A stretch of 64,000 nt of DNA from UBA4742 sp002403895. Its GTDB lineage: Bacteria > Actinomycetota > Acidimicrobiia > Acidimicrobiales > Acidimicrobilacustridaceae. This document shows, in pieces, positions 18,380-26,496 of this stretch. The stretch covers positions 1-64,000 of the forward strand of contig DAISGD010000005.1 of NCBI GenBank assembly GCA_036823295.1. Direction: 5' to 3'. Each line of letters opens with the position of its first letter. Position 1 is the first letter of the stretch. The notes below the pieces were generated by a model. The model ran no database searches. It had not been told where the DNA came from and worked only from the letters and a program-made list of their open reading frames with translations. Made by a program: the position numbers and the translations under genes.

Positions 18380-19753
18380 GTGTCAGACGCCACCGGCAGC
18401 GTGCCGCCGACCCCCACGCTCATCCGCAACGGGATCGTGCTGCCCCTCGAGGGCCGCCGGGTCGGATTCGACCCCGGGTCGGTGCTGATCGAGGGCACCA
18501 CGATCGTGGCAGTGGGTGAGGTCGACGAGATCGACGCCCACGCCCTGGCGGTGGGGGCCGAGGTGGTGGACGCCACCGATCACGCAGTGATCCCGGGCCT
18601 CCACAACGCCCACCTGCACTCTGGCCTCCTGCGGGGCACGGCCGAGTCGATGTCGCTGTGGGAATGGCTCGAGGCCTATGTCGACCCGGCCCACAAGGCG
18701 CTGACCCCGGAGATCGCCGAGGCGGCCAGTTGGCTGGCCTACACCGAGGGGCTGCGGGCGGGCACGGTGTCGGTGGTGGACATGTGGCGCTTCATGGAGG
18801 GCTCGGCCCGCGCTGCCGAGGCCATCGGCATTCGGGCCACGCTCGTGCCCTACGTGGCCGATCTGCCGGGCTACGACTACTTCGAGAGCCTCGAGTCCAA
18901 CCTGGCCCTGCTGCAGTCGCATCGGGAGGCGGCCGACGGTCGGGTGCGGACGTGGCTCGGGCTCGAGCACCTCTTCTACTGCTCGCCCGAGGCCTTCCGC
19001 CGCGCCGCCGAGCTCGCCCAGGAATACGACACCGGGATCCACACCCACTCGAGCGAGACCACCTGGGAGGTGGAGGAGTCGTTACGTCGCTTCGGGCGCC
19101 GTCCCATCGAGGAGTTCGCCCACCGGGGCATCCTGGGCGAACACACCCTCGTCGCCCACTGCGTCTGGCTCGATGATCACGAGATCGAGCTGCTGGCCGA
19201 GTCGGGCACCTCGGTGGCCCACTGCCCGTGCTCCAACATGAAGCTGGCCTCGGGCCCGGCGCGGGTGGGGGACTTCCGGGCGGCTGGCATCCACGTCGGT
19301 CTCGGCTCGGACGGCGAGAAGGAGAACAACAACCTCGACCTGATCGAGGAGATGAAGTTCGCCTCGCTGCTGGCCAAGGTGAGCCGGCTCGACCCCACCG
19401 TGGGCGACCCTTGGGACATCCTCGACATGGCCACGCTTTCTGGGGCCCGGGCCATAGGGCTGGCCGACCTGACCGGCTCGCTCGAGGTCGGCAAGCGAGC
19501 GGACGTCGTCACCGTGGACCTGCGGCGCCTGCACCTCACCCCCGTCCTGCACGGCCGGGATTTCAACGTTGCCGCCCACCTCGTGTTCTCGGCCAGCGGT
19601 GCCGACGTCGATGCGGTGTGGGTCGACGGCCGGCAACTGGTGGCCGGGGGCGAGGTGCGCTCGGTGGATGCCGAGGCGGTGCGCACGCGGGCCCAGGCTG
19701 CCGCTGAGGAACTCTTCGATCGCCGTCGGGCCCTGGCCGGCTCGGACAATTAG
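18380..19753 (+). CDS. COG0402 amidohydrolase (AtzA/TrzN/guanine-deaminase-like)
   Basis: 457-residue metal-dependent hydrolase, probably a deaminase of a nucleobase-like or triazine-like ring. The barrel ligands are complete: HNAHLHS (His-x-His), GIHTHSSET (His and Glu), VAHCVWLDD (His) and LGSDGEKEN (Asp). Beta-sandwich ends flank the barrel: TLIRNGIVLPLEG at the start and GSLEVGKRADVVTVD near the C terminus. GTG at 18380 follows GAGGGAG at good spacing; an in-frame GTG at 18362 lacks one. First gene of the catabolic region on the plus strand. The exact substrate is not assignable; a fragment of a dioxygenase gene follows it immediately. Confidence 0.85.
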   Translation: MSDATGSVPPTPTLIRNGIVLPLEGRRVGFDPGSVLIEGTTIVAVGEVDEIDAHALAVGAEVVDATDHAVIPGLHNAHLHSGLLRGTAESMSLWEWLEAYVDPAHKALTPEIAEAASWLAYTEGLRAGTVSVVDMWRFMEGSARAAEAIGIRATLVPYVADLPGYDYFESLESNLALLQSHREAADGRVRTWLGLEHLFYCSPEAFRRAAELAQEYDTGIHTHSSETTWEVEESLRRFGRRPIEEFAHRGILGEHTLVAHCVWLDDHEIELLAESGTSVAHCPCSNMKLASGPARVGDFRAAGIHVGLGSDGEKENNNLDLIEEMKFASLLAKVSRLDPTVGDPWDILDMATLSGARAIGLADLTGSLEVGKRADVVTVDLRRLHLTPVLHGRDFNVAAHLVFSASGADVDAVWVDGRQLVAGGEVRSVDAEAVRTRAQAAAEELFDRRRALAGSDN

Positions 19754-19762
19754 GAGGAAACC

Positions 19763-19843
19763 ATCCAGAACCTCGTCCCCGTCATCGACATCTCCGGCTG
19801 GATCGCAGGCACGCCGGCGCAGCGGGCGGACCTCAGCCGGTGA
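19763..19843 (+). pseudogene. N-terminal remnant of an isopenicillin-N-synthase-like dioxygenase
   Basis: Directly after the amidohydrolase stop is a strong ribosome-binding site (AGGAGG at 19752-19757) followed, at start-codon spacing, by ATC rather than ATG. The frame reads QNLVPVIDISGWIAGTPAQR and stops at 19843. VPVIDISGW-x(2)-G-x-PA-x-R is the typical N terminus of 2-oxoglutarate/Fe(II) oxygenases of the isopenicillin N synthase family. The remaining 300 or so codons are missing. The gene seems to have been deleted down to its first 26 codons, with its start codon also changed. Confidence 0.6.
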
Positions 19844-21074
19844 AGCCTGGTGTTGCCGCCGCCGGGGTGGCGGCGACCGACACCGCCAGAACGTTGACCG
19901 AGCCCTTCATCCCGTTGGAATGGATGTGGCAGAAGTAGGGGAACGATCCGGCGGTGGGGAAGTTGAAGGTGTAGTCGTGGGGTAACGGTGGCCCCGGTGG
20001 GAACAGGATCCCCGACGAGGCCGAGGTGGACGTACTGGTGATGGTGGTGCCCCCACCAGGCGCCGGGTTGAAATGCACTTCGAACTTGGTCGGATCGCCG
20101 CATGGCGGTCCGGCTTGGGTCGGGTCGAACGCGGTGTCAGTGGGATTGGCCTCACAGAATTGGGGCAGTGGCTCGTATTTCGGGTCGTCGATGAACGTCA
20201 CCGTGTGGATCTCGGCCATGGCGTTGGTCATGTGCCAGTCGATCTTGTCGCCGGCGGAGACGGGCAGGGGGCTGGGCAGCATCTCCAGCACCGCGGCGTG
20301 GGCCGTCTCGGTGCCGGCCGAGGCGCTGAAGGTGTGGGTCCCGTCCGCGTTGGTGGTCGACTGCACGACGCTGGCCGCGGTTTCGGCCGCGGCGGCTTCG
20401 GCGGTGTCGGCCGTGACTTGGGCCGCCGATTCGGTGTCAGCCTGCGGTTGGGTGGTGACGGAGGGATCCGTCGGGTCGACCACGGTCAGCGAGGCCGCCA
20501 TCCCGGGATGGATCAGGCAGGCGTAGTGCACGACCGTGCCCGGGGTGATGTTGCGGCCGAACTGGACGACGAAGCTGTTGGTCCCGTTGCTGACGTTGGC
20601 GCCGGAGTTCAGGTCGGCCGTCCCGTCGAAGGGGCAGGGCGTGGCCACATCGCCGCAGGCATTGGGGGCTCCGCTTCCCGGCGGGGGAAGGGTCGGGGCG
20701 CCGATGGCCGGATTGAACTGCAACTGGCCGCCCGCGTCATCGGGGTCCGCCACCGATACCGGGGTGTTGGTCCAGATGGTGGCGGGATCCGTGGTCGCAC
20801 CCAGGAGCGTGGCGGTGTGGAAGCCGTCGGTGGTCTGCGGCCAGTTGAACTGGACCACACTGCCCTGGCCGACATGCACCGGTGACGCGGTATCCCCTCG
20901 AGGGAAGAAGTCCTTGTACTCGTAGTTGTGGCCGCTCGGGCCGGGGTGGTCGACGCCGATCTGCAGTGGCGTGACCACCGCCGAGGCCGTCCCGCTGGCC
21001 ACGACCGCGCCGGTGGATGCGGCCATCAGGGCCAGCACTGCCAGGACCCTGATCGACCGACATGATCTCGCCAT
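19833..21074 (-). CDS. Secreted protein with two plastocyanin-like cupredoxin domains
   Basis: 413-residue exported protein. A signal peptide occupies residues 1 to about 33 (Arg-rich start, hydrophobic core ending ASGTASA). Two blue-copper-like domains follow. Domain 1 has GFHTATL and later YACLIHPGM; domain 2 has EIHTVTF and later YFCHIHSNGM. Each therefore offers the His, Cys-x2-His and Met ligands of a type 1 copper site. An Ala/Thr/Glu-rich linker of about 45 residues joins them. Likely an electron carrier or copper protein at the cell surface. ATG at 21074 follows GGGAGGAAAG. Its 3' end overlaps the dioxygenase remnant. Confidence 0.85.
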   Translation of the reverse strand: MARSCRSIRVLAVLALMAASTGAVVASGTASAVVTPLQIGVDHPGPSGHNYEYKDFFPRGDTASPVHVGQGSVVQFNWPQTTDGFHTATLLGATTDPATIWTNTPVSVADPDDAGGQLQFNPAIGAPTLPPPGSGAPNACGDVATPCPFDGTADLNSGANVSNGTNSFVVQFGRNITPGTVVHYACLIHPGMAASLTVVDPTDPSVTTQPQADTESAAQVTADTAEAAAAETAASVVQSTTNADGTHTFSASAGTETAHAAVLEMLPSPLPVSAGDKIDWHMTNAMAEIHTVTFIDDPKYEPLPQFCEANPTDTAFDPTQAGPPCGDPTKFEVHFNPAPGGGTTITSTSTSASSGILFPPGPPLPHDYTFNFPTAGSFPYFCHIHSNGMKGSVNVLAVSVAATPAAATPGFTG

Positions 21075-21185
21075 GGGCTTTCCTCCCTCGTCGGGTGGGT
21101 CGGTAGCCAAACACCATGGCCCACACGCTGGCGCCACCTTACGCCTGCGTGTCCCTCTTGACCAGGGTCCCCATAGGTGTCGACT

Positions 21186-22592
21186 TCAGCCCTCGAGGCT
21201 TTGCAGCCGGGCGGCGGCGGAGCGGTGACGGGCCAGTCGGTTGTCCACCTCGGGGCTGACCAGCTGGCCGTCCTCCACCACGAAACGACCGGCCACCACC
21301 GTGTGGCGGGGAGAGGTGGGCCCGCAACGCAGCCACGCCTCGATGGGATCAGACAGCGCGCCGGCGAAGCGCACCCCGTCCAGCCCCCAGACAGCCACGT
21401 CACCCACAGCGCCGACCGAGAGCTGACCGATCTCACCGTCGCGCCCCAGGCAGCGGGCCCCGCCTCGGGTGGCCATGTCCAGAGCGTCGCGCGCCTGCAT
21501 GGCCTCCGGCCCACCTCGTAGCCGGCCCAGCAGCAGGGCGTTGCGGCTCTCCATCCACAGTGACGCCGAATCGGTCGATGACGACCCGTCGCATCCGATG
21601 CCCACCGGCACGCCCGCCGCCCGGAACTCGGCCACCGGGGCCAGCCCGGCTCCGATCATCTGATTGGAGCTGGGGCAATGGGCCACCCCGGTTCCCCACG
21701 CGGCCAGCCGGGCGATCTCCTCCGCGTTGGGATAGACGCAGTGCGCCACCCACGAGCGGTCCGAGCCCCAGCCGACGTTCTCGAAGTACTCAACTGGTCG
21801 ACAACCGTAGACCTCGAGGCAGTAGGTGTCCTCGTCGACGTCTTCGGCCAGGTGGGTGTGGAGGCGCACATCCAGTCGCTCGGCCAGCGCCGCGGTCGCC
21901 GTCATCAACTCGGGCGTGACCGAGAACGGCGAACACGGAGCCAAGGCGACCTGCACCATGGCATCGGACCCCCGCTCGTGATGCAGTCCGACCAGGCGCT
22001 CGGACTCGGCCAAGATGGTGTCGTCGTCCTGCACCACCGAGTCCGGGGGCAGACCACCGTCCTTCACCGATCGGCTCATCGAGCCCCGGGTGGCGTGGAA
22101 GCGCACGCCCAGCTCCCGAGCGGCGGCGATCTCGGCACTGATGAGGTCGCCGCCGCCCGCGGGGTGGACGTAGAGGTGATCCATCGACGTGGTACAGCCC
22201 CCGAGGGCCAGCTCGGCCAGGCCGATCCATGCCGACAGGTAGGCCGACTCCTCGTCGAGGCCGGCCCAGATGGGGTAGAGGGTGGTGAGCCAGCCGAACA
22301 GGTTGGAGGCCGTCGCGGGACGGTAGGCCCGCGTCAGGTTCTGGTAGATGTGGTGATGGGTGTTGACCAGGCCGGGGGTGACCAGGCATCCGTCGGCCCG
22401 CACGGTGTGCCGCGCCTTCGCTTCGGAGCCGGCCTCGCCCACTCCGCTCACCCGTCCCTCGGTGATGGCGACCCAGCCGCCGGGTAGCTCCCGGCGGTCG
22501 TCGTCGCAAGTGGCCACGAGGGCGGCACCGGCGATCAGGAGGTCGGCGAGAGGGGGCGCGGTGGCGTTGGCAGGAGGCTCGGGACTTGACAT
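21186..22592 (-). CDS. 8-oxoguanine deaminase-type amidohydrolase
   Basis: 468-residue COG0402 hydrolase. It matches the 8-oxoguanine deaminase subgroup, which converts 8-oxoguanine to urate, in the segments VNTHHHIYQNLTRAY and LFGWLTTLYPIWAGLDEES. Metal and substrate residues are complete: NTHHH, RLHTHLAED, VAHCVYP and GIGCDGSSS. This would feed urate directly into purine degradation and fits the neighbouring adenosine and adenine deaminases. ATG at 22592. It lies 104 bases downstream of the crotonase gene on the same strand and 111 bases upstream of the cupredoxin gene. Confidence 0.82.
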   Translation of the reverse strand: MSSPEPPANATAPPLADLLIAGAALVATCDDDRRELPGGWVAITEGRVSGVGEAGSEAKARHTVRADGCLVTPGLVNTHHHIYQNLTRAYRPATASNLFGWLTTLYPIWAGLDEESAYLSAWIGLAELALGGCTTSMDHLYVHPAGGGDLISAEIAAARELGVRFHATRGSMSRSVKDGGLPPDSVVQDDDTILAESERLVGLHHERGSDAMVQVALAPCSPFSVTPELMTATAALAERLDVRLHTHLAEDVDEDTYCLEVYGCRPVEYFENVGWGSDRSWVAHCVYPNAEEIARLAAWGTGVAHCPSSNQMIGAGLAPVAEFRAAGVPVGIGCDGSSSTDSASLWMESRNALLLGRLRGGPEAMQARDALDMATRGGARCLGRDGEIGQLSVGAVGDVAVWGLDGVRFAGALSDPIEAWLRCGPTSPRHTVVAGRFVVEDGQLVSPEVDNRLARHRSAAARLQSLEG

Positions 22593-22696
22593 CGGGCCAG
22601 CCTTCCGCCCGACTCCGGCGCCGTCAACGACCCAAGCTGTCAGTTCAACTCCAGGTCACAAGCGGCTCAGGTCATCGGGATTCGGTCCGGTGCTCC

Positions 22697-23473
22697 TCAC
22701 GCTGACTCGCCGTGGCGGCCAACGCCGTGGGCGAAGCGGGCCGCACCATCGCGTGTTTCCCCCGAGGCGATGGTGGCCAGGCCCAATTCGGTCTCGTGGG
22801 AAAGGGCGTCCGGGAGCTCGAGCGCCCATTGGTCATAGGCCGAGCGCCGGTCATTGCGCAGGCAGACCTGAGGCAGGGCGGCGATGGTCGACGCCAGTTC
22901 GACGGCGTGGTCCAGGGCCTCGCCGGGGGACACCGAGCGGTTGACCAGGCCCATGCCCAGCGCCTCCTCCCCGAAAACGCCTCGGCCCGTCAAGATGAGG
23001 TCCAGGGCGTGGCTGTGGCCGATGAGGCGGGGGAGGCGGATGGTGCCGCCGTCGACCAGGGGGACGCCCCACCGCCGGCAGTACACCCCGAACACCGCAT
23101 CACGGGCGGCCACCCGCAAGTCGCACCACAGGGCCAGCTCGAGTCCGCCCGCCACCGCGAACCCTTCGACGGCGGCGATCACCGGCTTCGACAGGTCCAT
23201 GCGGGTGGGGCCCATAGGGCCGTCGAGGTGGACGTCGGCCTCCACCCGGTTGCCCCGATCGGTGGCCACCGCTTTGAGATCGGCCCCCGAGCAGAACGTG
23301 CCACCGGCCCCGGTGAGGACCGCAACCGATGCGGCGTCGTCGGTCTCGAAGGCCCGGAAGGTGTCGGCCAGGAGGGCCGCGGTGGTGCCGTCGACCGCGT
23401 TGCGGGCCTCGGGCCGGTTGATGGTGATGATGCGGACCGCGCCGCGCGTCTCGATCAGGACCTGTTCGCTCAC
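22697..23473 (-). CDS. Crotonase (enoyl-CoA hydratase/isomerase) family protein
   Basis: 258-residue crotonase. The oxyanion-hole segments are present (GAGGTFCSGADLKAV and AVEGFAVAGGLELAL). Of the two catalytic glutamates of rat enoyl-CoA hydratase, the first is retained (Glu112 in LELALW) but the second is replaced in FGVYCRRWGVPLVDGG (Cys132 at the equivalent position). It therefore belongs to a subgroup with altered chemistry, and calling it a hydratase would be unsafe. GTG at 23473 follows GGGAG at normal spacing. Its place inside a nucleobase-degradation region is unexplained. Confidence 0.82.
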   Translation of the reverse strand: MSEQVLIETRGAVRIITINRPEARNAVDGTTAALLADTFRAFETDDAASVAVLTGAGGTFCSGADLKAVATDRGNRVEADVHLDGPMGPTRMDLSKPVIAAVEGFAVAGGLELALWCDLRVAARDAVFGVYCRRWGVPLVDGGTIRLPRLIGHSHALDLILTGRGVFGEEALGMGLVNRSVSPGEALDHAVELASTIAALPQVCLRNDRRSAYDQWALELPDALSHETELGLATIASGETRDGAARFAHGVGRHGESA

Positions 23474-23583
23474 CCGGGGTCTCCCATCCGTCCGTCCATC
23501 CATCCAAGGCACAGCAGGCCGGCGCCCGTTCGGTTGTTCAGTCGACCGATCCGGCGGGTACGACCCATTCGCACCGCTGGCCC

Positions 23584-23787
23584 CTGCCTCGCTCGGCCGA
23601 CGTGGTCTGCGGTCGTCTCGATCAGAGCGAAGACATCGAGAGCGCCGGCGAGGCCGTCCCACTCACGACCGCTGCGGGCCGAGGAGCCGACTTCGAGGTC
23701 TGAGGTGCCGGTCCTGGCGACCCGGCCCGCCTCGGTTCGTGGCTCGACCACGGCGCGCACGGCCGGGACCGACGGTCGTTTCAGCAC
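23584..23787 (-). pseudogene. Remnant of a VapC-type PIN-domain toxin
   Basis: The roughly 300-base gap between the adenosine deaminase and crotonase genes holds a degraded frame. Its translation contains PAVRAVVEPRTEAGRVARTG, then SDLEVGSSARSGREWDGLAG and ALDVFALIETTADHVGRARQ. In intact VapC toxins the corresponding text is P-A-V-R-x-V-L-x-P-L-x-x-A-G-x-V-A-x-C-x-x-x-D-L-E-V-x-x-S-A-R. The N-terminal strand with the first catalytic Asp and the C-terminal third are missing, and no antitoxin gene is adjacent. The match is from memory of the family, but spans about 60 residues. Nothing else is seen in the gap. Confidence 0.5.
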
Positions 23788-24800
23788 GCTGGTCTCGACC
23801 AGGTGGGGGGGCCCGATCGCCAGGCTTCGACTCCGGCCAGGCCGGCGGCCTTCTGTTCGGGGCTCGCCCCGCTGGCTTCGATGGAGGTGGCGGCGATGCC
23901 GGCCAGGGTGACGTCGTCGAAGCCGAACTGGTCACGGCACAGCTCGTATTCCTCGAGGAGCCCGGGGCCGAACAGGAGGGGATCATCGGCGTTGACGCTG
24001 CAGCGGACGCCGGCCGCCAGCAGCGCGGGCAGCGGGTGGGCGTCGAGGGACGGCACCACCGCCAACAGCACGTTCGAGGTGGGGCACACGTCGAGGCAGG
24101 TTCCCTCGTCGGCCAGGCGCGCCACCAGTGAGGGGTCCTCCACCGCCCGGACGCCGTGCTGGATGCGATCGGCGCCGAGGGCGTCGAGGGCGCCGAGCAC
24201 GCTCTCGGGTCCAGCCAGCTCGCCGGCGTGGGGGGTGGCCAGCAGCCCCGCCTGGCGGGCGATGGCATAGGCCTCGGCGAACGGTTCGGGCGGGCCGACC
24301 GCCTCGTCGTTGGCCAGGCCGAACGACACCACCCCGGCCTCCGCGTAGCGGGCGGCGAGGCGGGCCTGGGCGGTCGCCTCGGCTGGATCCACCGTGCGAT
24401 CGGCGGCCACCATGAGGCCCACCCCGACCCCGGTGCGGCGCCCGGCGGCGGCTATGGCATCGAGGAACAACTCGAGGATCTGCTCGTCGGTACCGAGTCG
24501 GTCCCGGTAGCGGGGCTGATAGAAGGCGGGCTCGATCCACACCGCGCCCGCCTGGGCGGCGTCGTCGACCACCTCGTTGATCAGTCGTACGAGATCGTCC
24601 GCGGTGCGCAGCACCTCGCAGGCCCCGACGTACATGTCGGCGAAGGCGGTGAAGCTGCCGAAGCCGCTGACCACGGGCATGGCGATCCCGTAGCGATCGG
24701 CGAGCTCGGCCAGGGTCGACGGGCGCATCGCGCCCTCCAGGTGCAGGTGGAGGTGGGCCTTGGGCAGGGCACCCAGGTCCCGTCCGGTGCCGCCGCTCAC
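23781..24800 (-). CDS. add: Adenosine deaminase
   Basis: 339-residue zinc hydrolase converting adenosine (or deoxyadenosine) to inosine; adenine as substrate is possible in some relatives. Motifs: AHLHLHLEGAM (zinc His18 and His20), TPHAGE with the catalytic Glu, DRIQHG, and VNADDPLLFG with the metal and substrate Asp pair. GTG at 24800 overlaps the stop of the preceding permease (GTGA), so it is the last gene of a five-gene ABC-transporter operon. That linkage suggests that the importer brings in a nucleoside that this enzyme deaminates. Confidence 0.9.
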   Translation of the reverse strand: MSGGTGRDLGALPKAHLHLHLEGAMRPSTLAELADRYGIAMPVVSGFGSFTAFADMYVGACEVLRTADDLVRLINEVVDDAAQAGAVWIEPAFYQPRYRDRLGTDEQILELFLDAIAAAGRRTGVGVGLMVAADRTVDPAEATAQARLAARYAEAGVVSFGLANDEAVGPPEPFAEAYAIARQAGLLATPHAGELAGPESVLGALDALGADRIQHGVRAVEDPSLVARLADEGTCLDVCPTSNVLLAVVPSLDAHPLPALLAAGVRCSVNADDPLLFGPGLLEEYELCRDQFGFDDVTLAGIAATSIEASGASPEQKAAGLAGVEAWRSGPPTWSRPAC

Positions 24801-25690
24801 AGGACCCGGCGGGTCTGGTCTGGCGCGTACCGTTCCAGTACGAGGGTCTCGACGCCGCTGATGATGCTGTAGAGCACGACGGATGCCACGGTAACGATCA
24901 CGACCGAGGCCCACAGGCGGGCGTACTGCGCGGTCGGCACCGCGGTGAGCATGAGGTAGCCGAGACCCTGGCCGGTGGCCAGCCACTCGGCCAGCAGGGC
25001 CCCGACGAGGGCCAGCGGCGCGGCGATGCGCATCGAGGCGAACAGCGCGGGCAGGGCGCTGGGGAACTGCACCTTGCGCAGGGTGGTGACGTCGGTGGCG
25101 CCATAGGCCCGCATGAGGTCGAGCGATTCGGGCGGTACCGCCCGCAGGGCCAGCGTGACGTTCACCAGGGTGGGGAAGAACGTCACGATGCCGGCGATGA
25201 CGGTGACGGCCATGAGGCCCCGACCGAAGATGAGGGCGATGAGCGGCGCCATCGCCACCAGGGGCACCGTGCGCAGGGCCATGGCCAGCGGCATGAGTGC
25301 CTGCTGAGCGCCCTTGCGCAGCACGAAGAGGTTGGCAAGGGCCAGGGCGGCGATCGTGCCTGCCGCGAAGCCCAGGGCGGCGTCACGGGCCGTGGTCCAG
25401 AACGCGCTGCTCATCTGGGCCCGGTTGGTGGCGGCGGCGGGCACGGTGAAGAGGTACTTGTACACGTCGCCCGGGCTCTTGGCGATGAAGGGCTTGACCC
25501 CGGAGAACTTGACCAGCAGCTGCCAGATGATCAGGCCGAGGATGGCGAAGACGAGCCCGCTGACCAGCGCCTTGCCCGTGCGCTTGAGGGCGATGACCAG
25601 CACGCTCTCGGGTGGGGGGGCCGCAACCGGCGCCCCGGGGGGACCGCTCGGTGCGTTGACGGGGACGGGTGACTCGGTGCCGACGCTCAT
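24797..25690 (-). CDS. ABC transporter permease (SsuC/ThiX-like)
   Basis: 297-residue permease with about six membrane segments and the importer EAA loop region LMRAYGATDVTTLRKVQFPS. After a Pro-rich cytoplasmic N terminus the first helix is VSGLVFAILGLIIWQLLV. It belongs to the nitrate/sulfonate/taurine/hydroxymethylpyrimidine permease group. A homologous but distinct permease gene lies directly upstream with ATGA overlap, so the transporter probably uses a heterodimeric channel. It is followed by add with GTGA overlap. Confidence 0.88.
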   Translation of the reverse strand: MSVGTESPVPVNAPSGPPGAPVAAPPPESVLVIALKRTGKALVSGLVFAILGLIIWQLLVKFSGVKPFIAKSPGDVYKYLFTVPAAATNRAQMSSAFWTTARDAALGFAAGTIAALALANLFVLRKGAQQALMPLAMALRTVPLVAMAPLIALIFGRGLMAVTVIAGIVTFFPTLVNVTLALRAVPPESLDLMRAYGATDVTTLRKVQFPSALPALFASMRIAAPLALVGALLAEWLATGQGLGYLMLTAVPTAQYARLWASVVIVTVASVVLYSIISGVETLVLERYAPDQTRRVL

Positions 25691-26496
25691 GATCGACCCG
25701 GCCGGGCCCAGGGCACGAGGATCCGCTCAGCCAGGGCGGTCAATGCGTACCCGATGCCGGCCAAGGCGGCGATGGTGATGGCGATGCCCCACGTGCGCTC
25801 CACCTGCAGCGCCTGCTCGGAGTTGATCATGTAGATGCCCAGCCCGTTCTCGCCGCCGATGTACTCCCCGATGACGGCACCGAGCACGGCGGCGGGCGCC
25901 GCCACCCGCAGGCCGGAGAACAGCGACGGCAGGCTGGCCGACAGGCGGACCTTGCGCAGCTGGGTGGCGCTGCCGCCGCCGTAGGCCCGGATCAGGTCGA
26001 GCGAGGTCCGGTCGGGCGACTTGAGCCCCACCAACATGGAGATCAGGGTGGCGAAGAAGACCGACAGGGCGGCGAGGATGAACTTGGGGGCGTCACCGCT
26101 GAACAGGATGGCCAGGATCGGACCGATGGCCACCACCGGTAGGCAGTAGGCGGCCACCGCCAGCTTCATGAGGTTGCGCTCGAGGAACGGCACCTGCACG
26201 AAGGCGATGGCCAGCACCACGGCGATGGCGTTGCCCCACAGCCACCCCTTGGTCGCCTCGCGCACGGTAGTGGTGATGTTGGCCCAGTAGGGGCCCCAGC
26301 CGTCCCTCGACCACTGGGCCACCACCCCGGTCGGCGTCGGGACCGCCTGGCCACCCCGGAACACGGTGAGGGCCAGGACCTGCCACAGCACCACGATGGC
26401 GATCACCCCGAGGGTGCCCGCCACCCAACTGGGGAGCTCGCGCCGTGGAGGAGGGAGGCTGATGACGGGATCGGGCGCGGTGGGGACCGCGCTCAT
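25687..26496 (-). CDS. ABC transporter permease (SsuC/ThiX-like)
   Basis: 269-residue permease, first of the two in the operon. The first helix is VAGTLGVIAIVVLWQVLALT; the EAA-type loop is LIRAYGGGSATQLRKVRLSA. It is homologous to the next gene product but clearly diverged, as expected for the two halves of a heterodimeric channel. ATG at 26496 overlaps the ATPase stop codon (ATGA); the frame remains open much further upstream, antisense-like and inside the ATPase gene, which is not considered coding. Confidence 0.88.
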   Translation of the reverse strand: MSAVPTAPDPVISLPPPRRELPSWVAGTLGVIAIVVLWQVLALTVFRGGQAVPTPTGVVAQWSRDGWGPYWANITTTVREATKGWLWGNAIAVVLAIAFVQVPFLERNLMKLAVAAYCLPVVAIGPILAILFSGDAPKFILAALSVFFATLISMLVGLKSPDRTSLDLIRAYGGGSATQLRKVRLSASLPSLFSGLRVAAPAAVLGAVIGEYIGGENGLGIYMINSEQALQVERTWGIAITIAALAGIGYALTALAERILVPWARPGRS

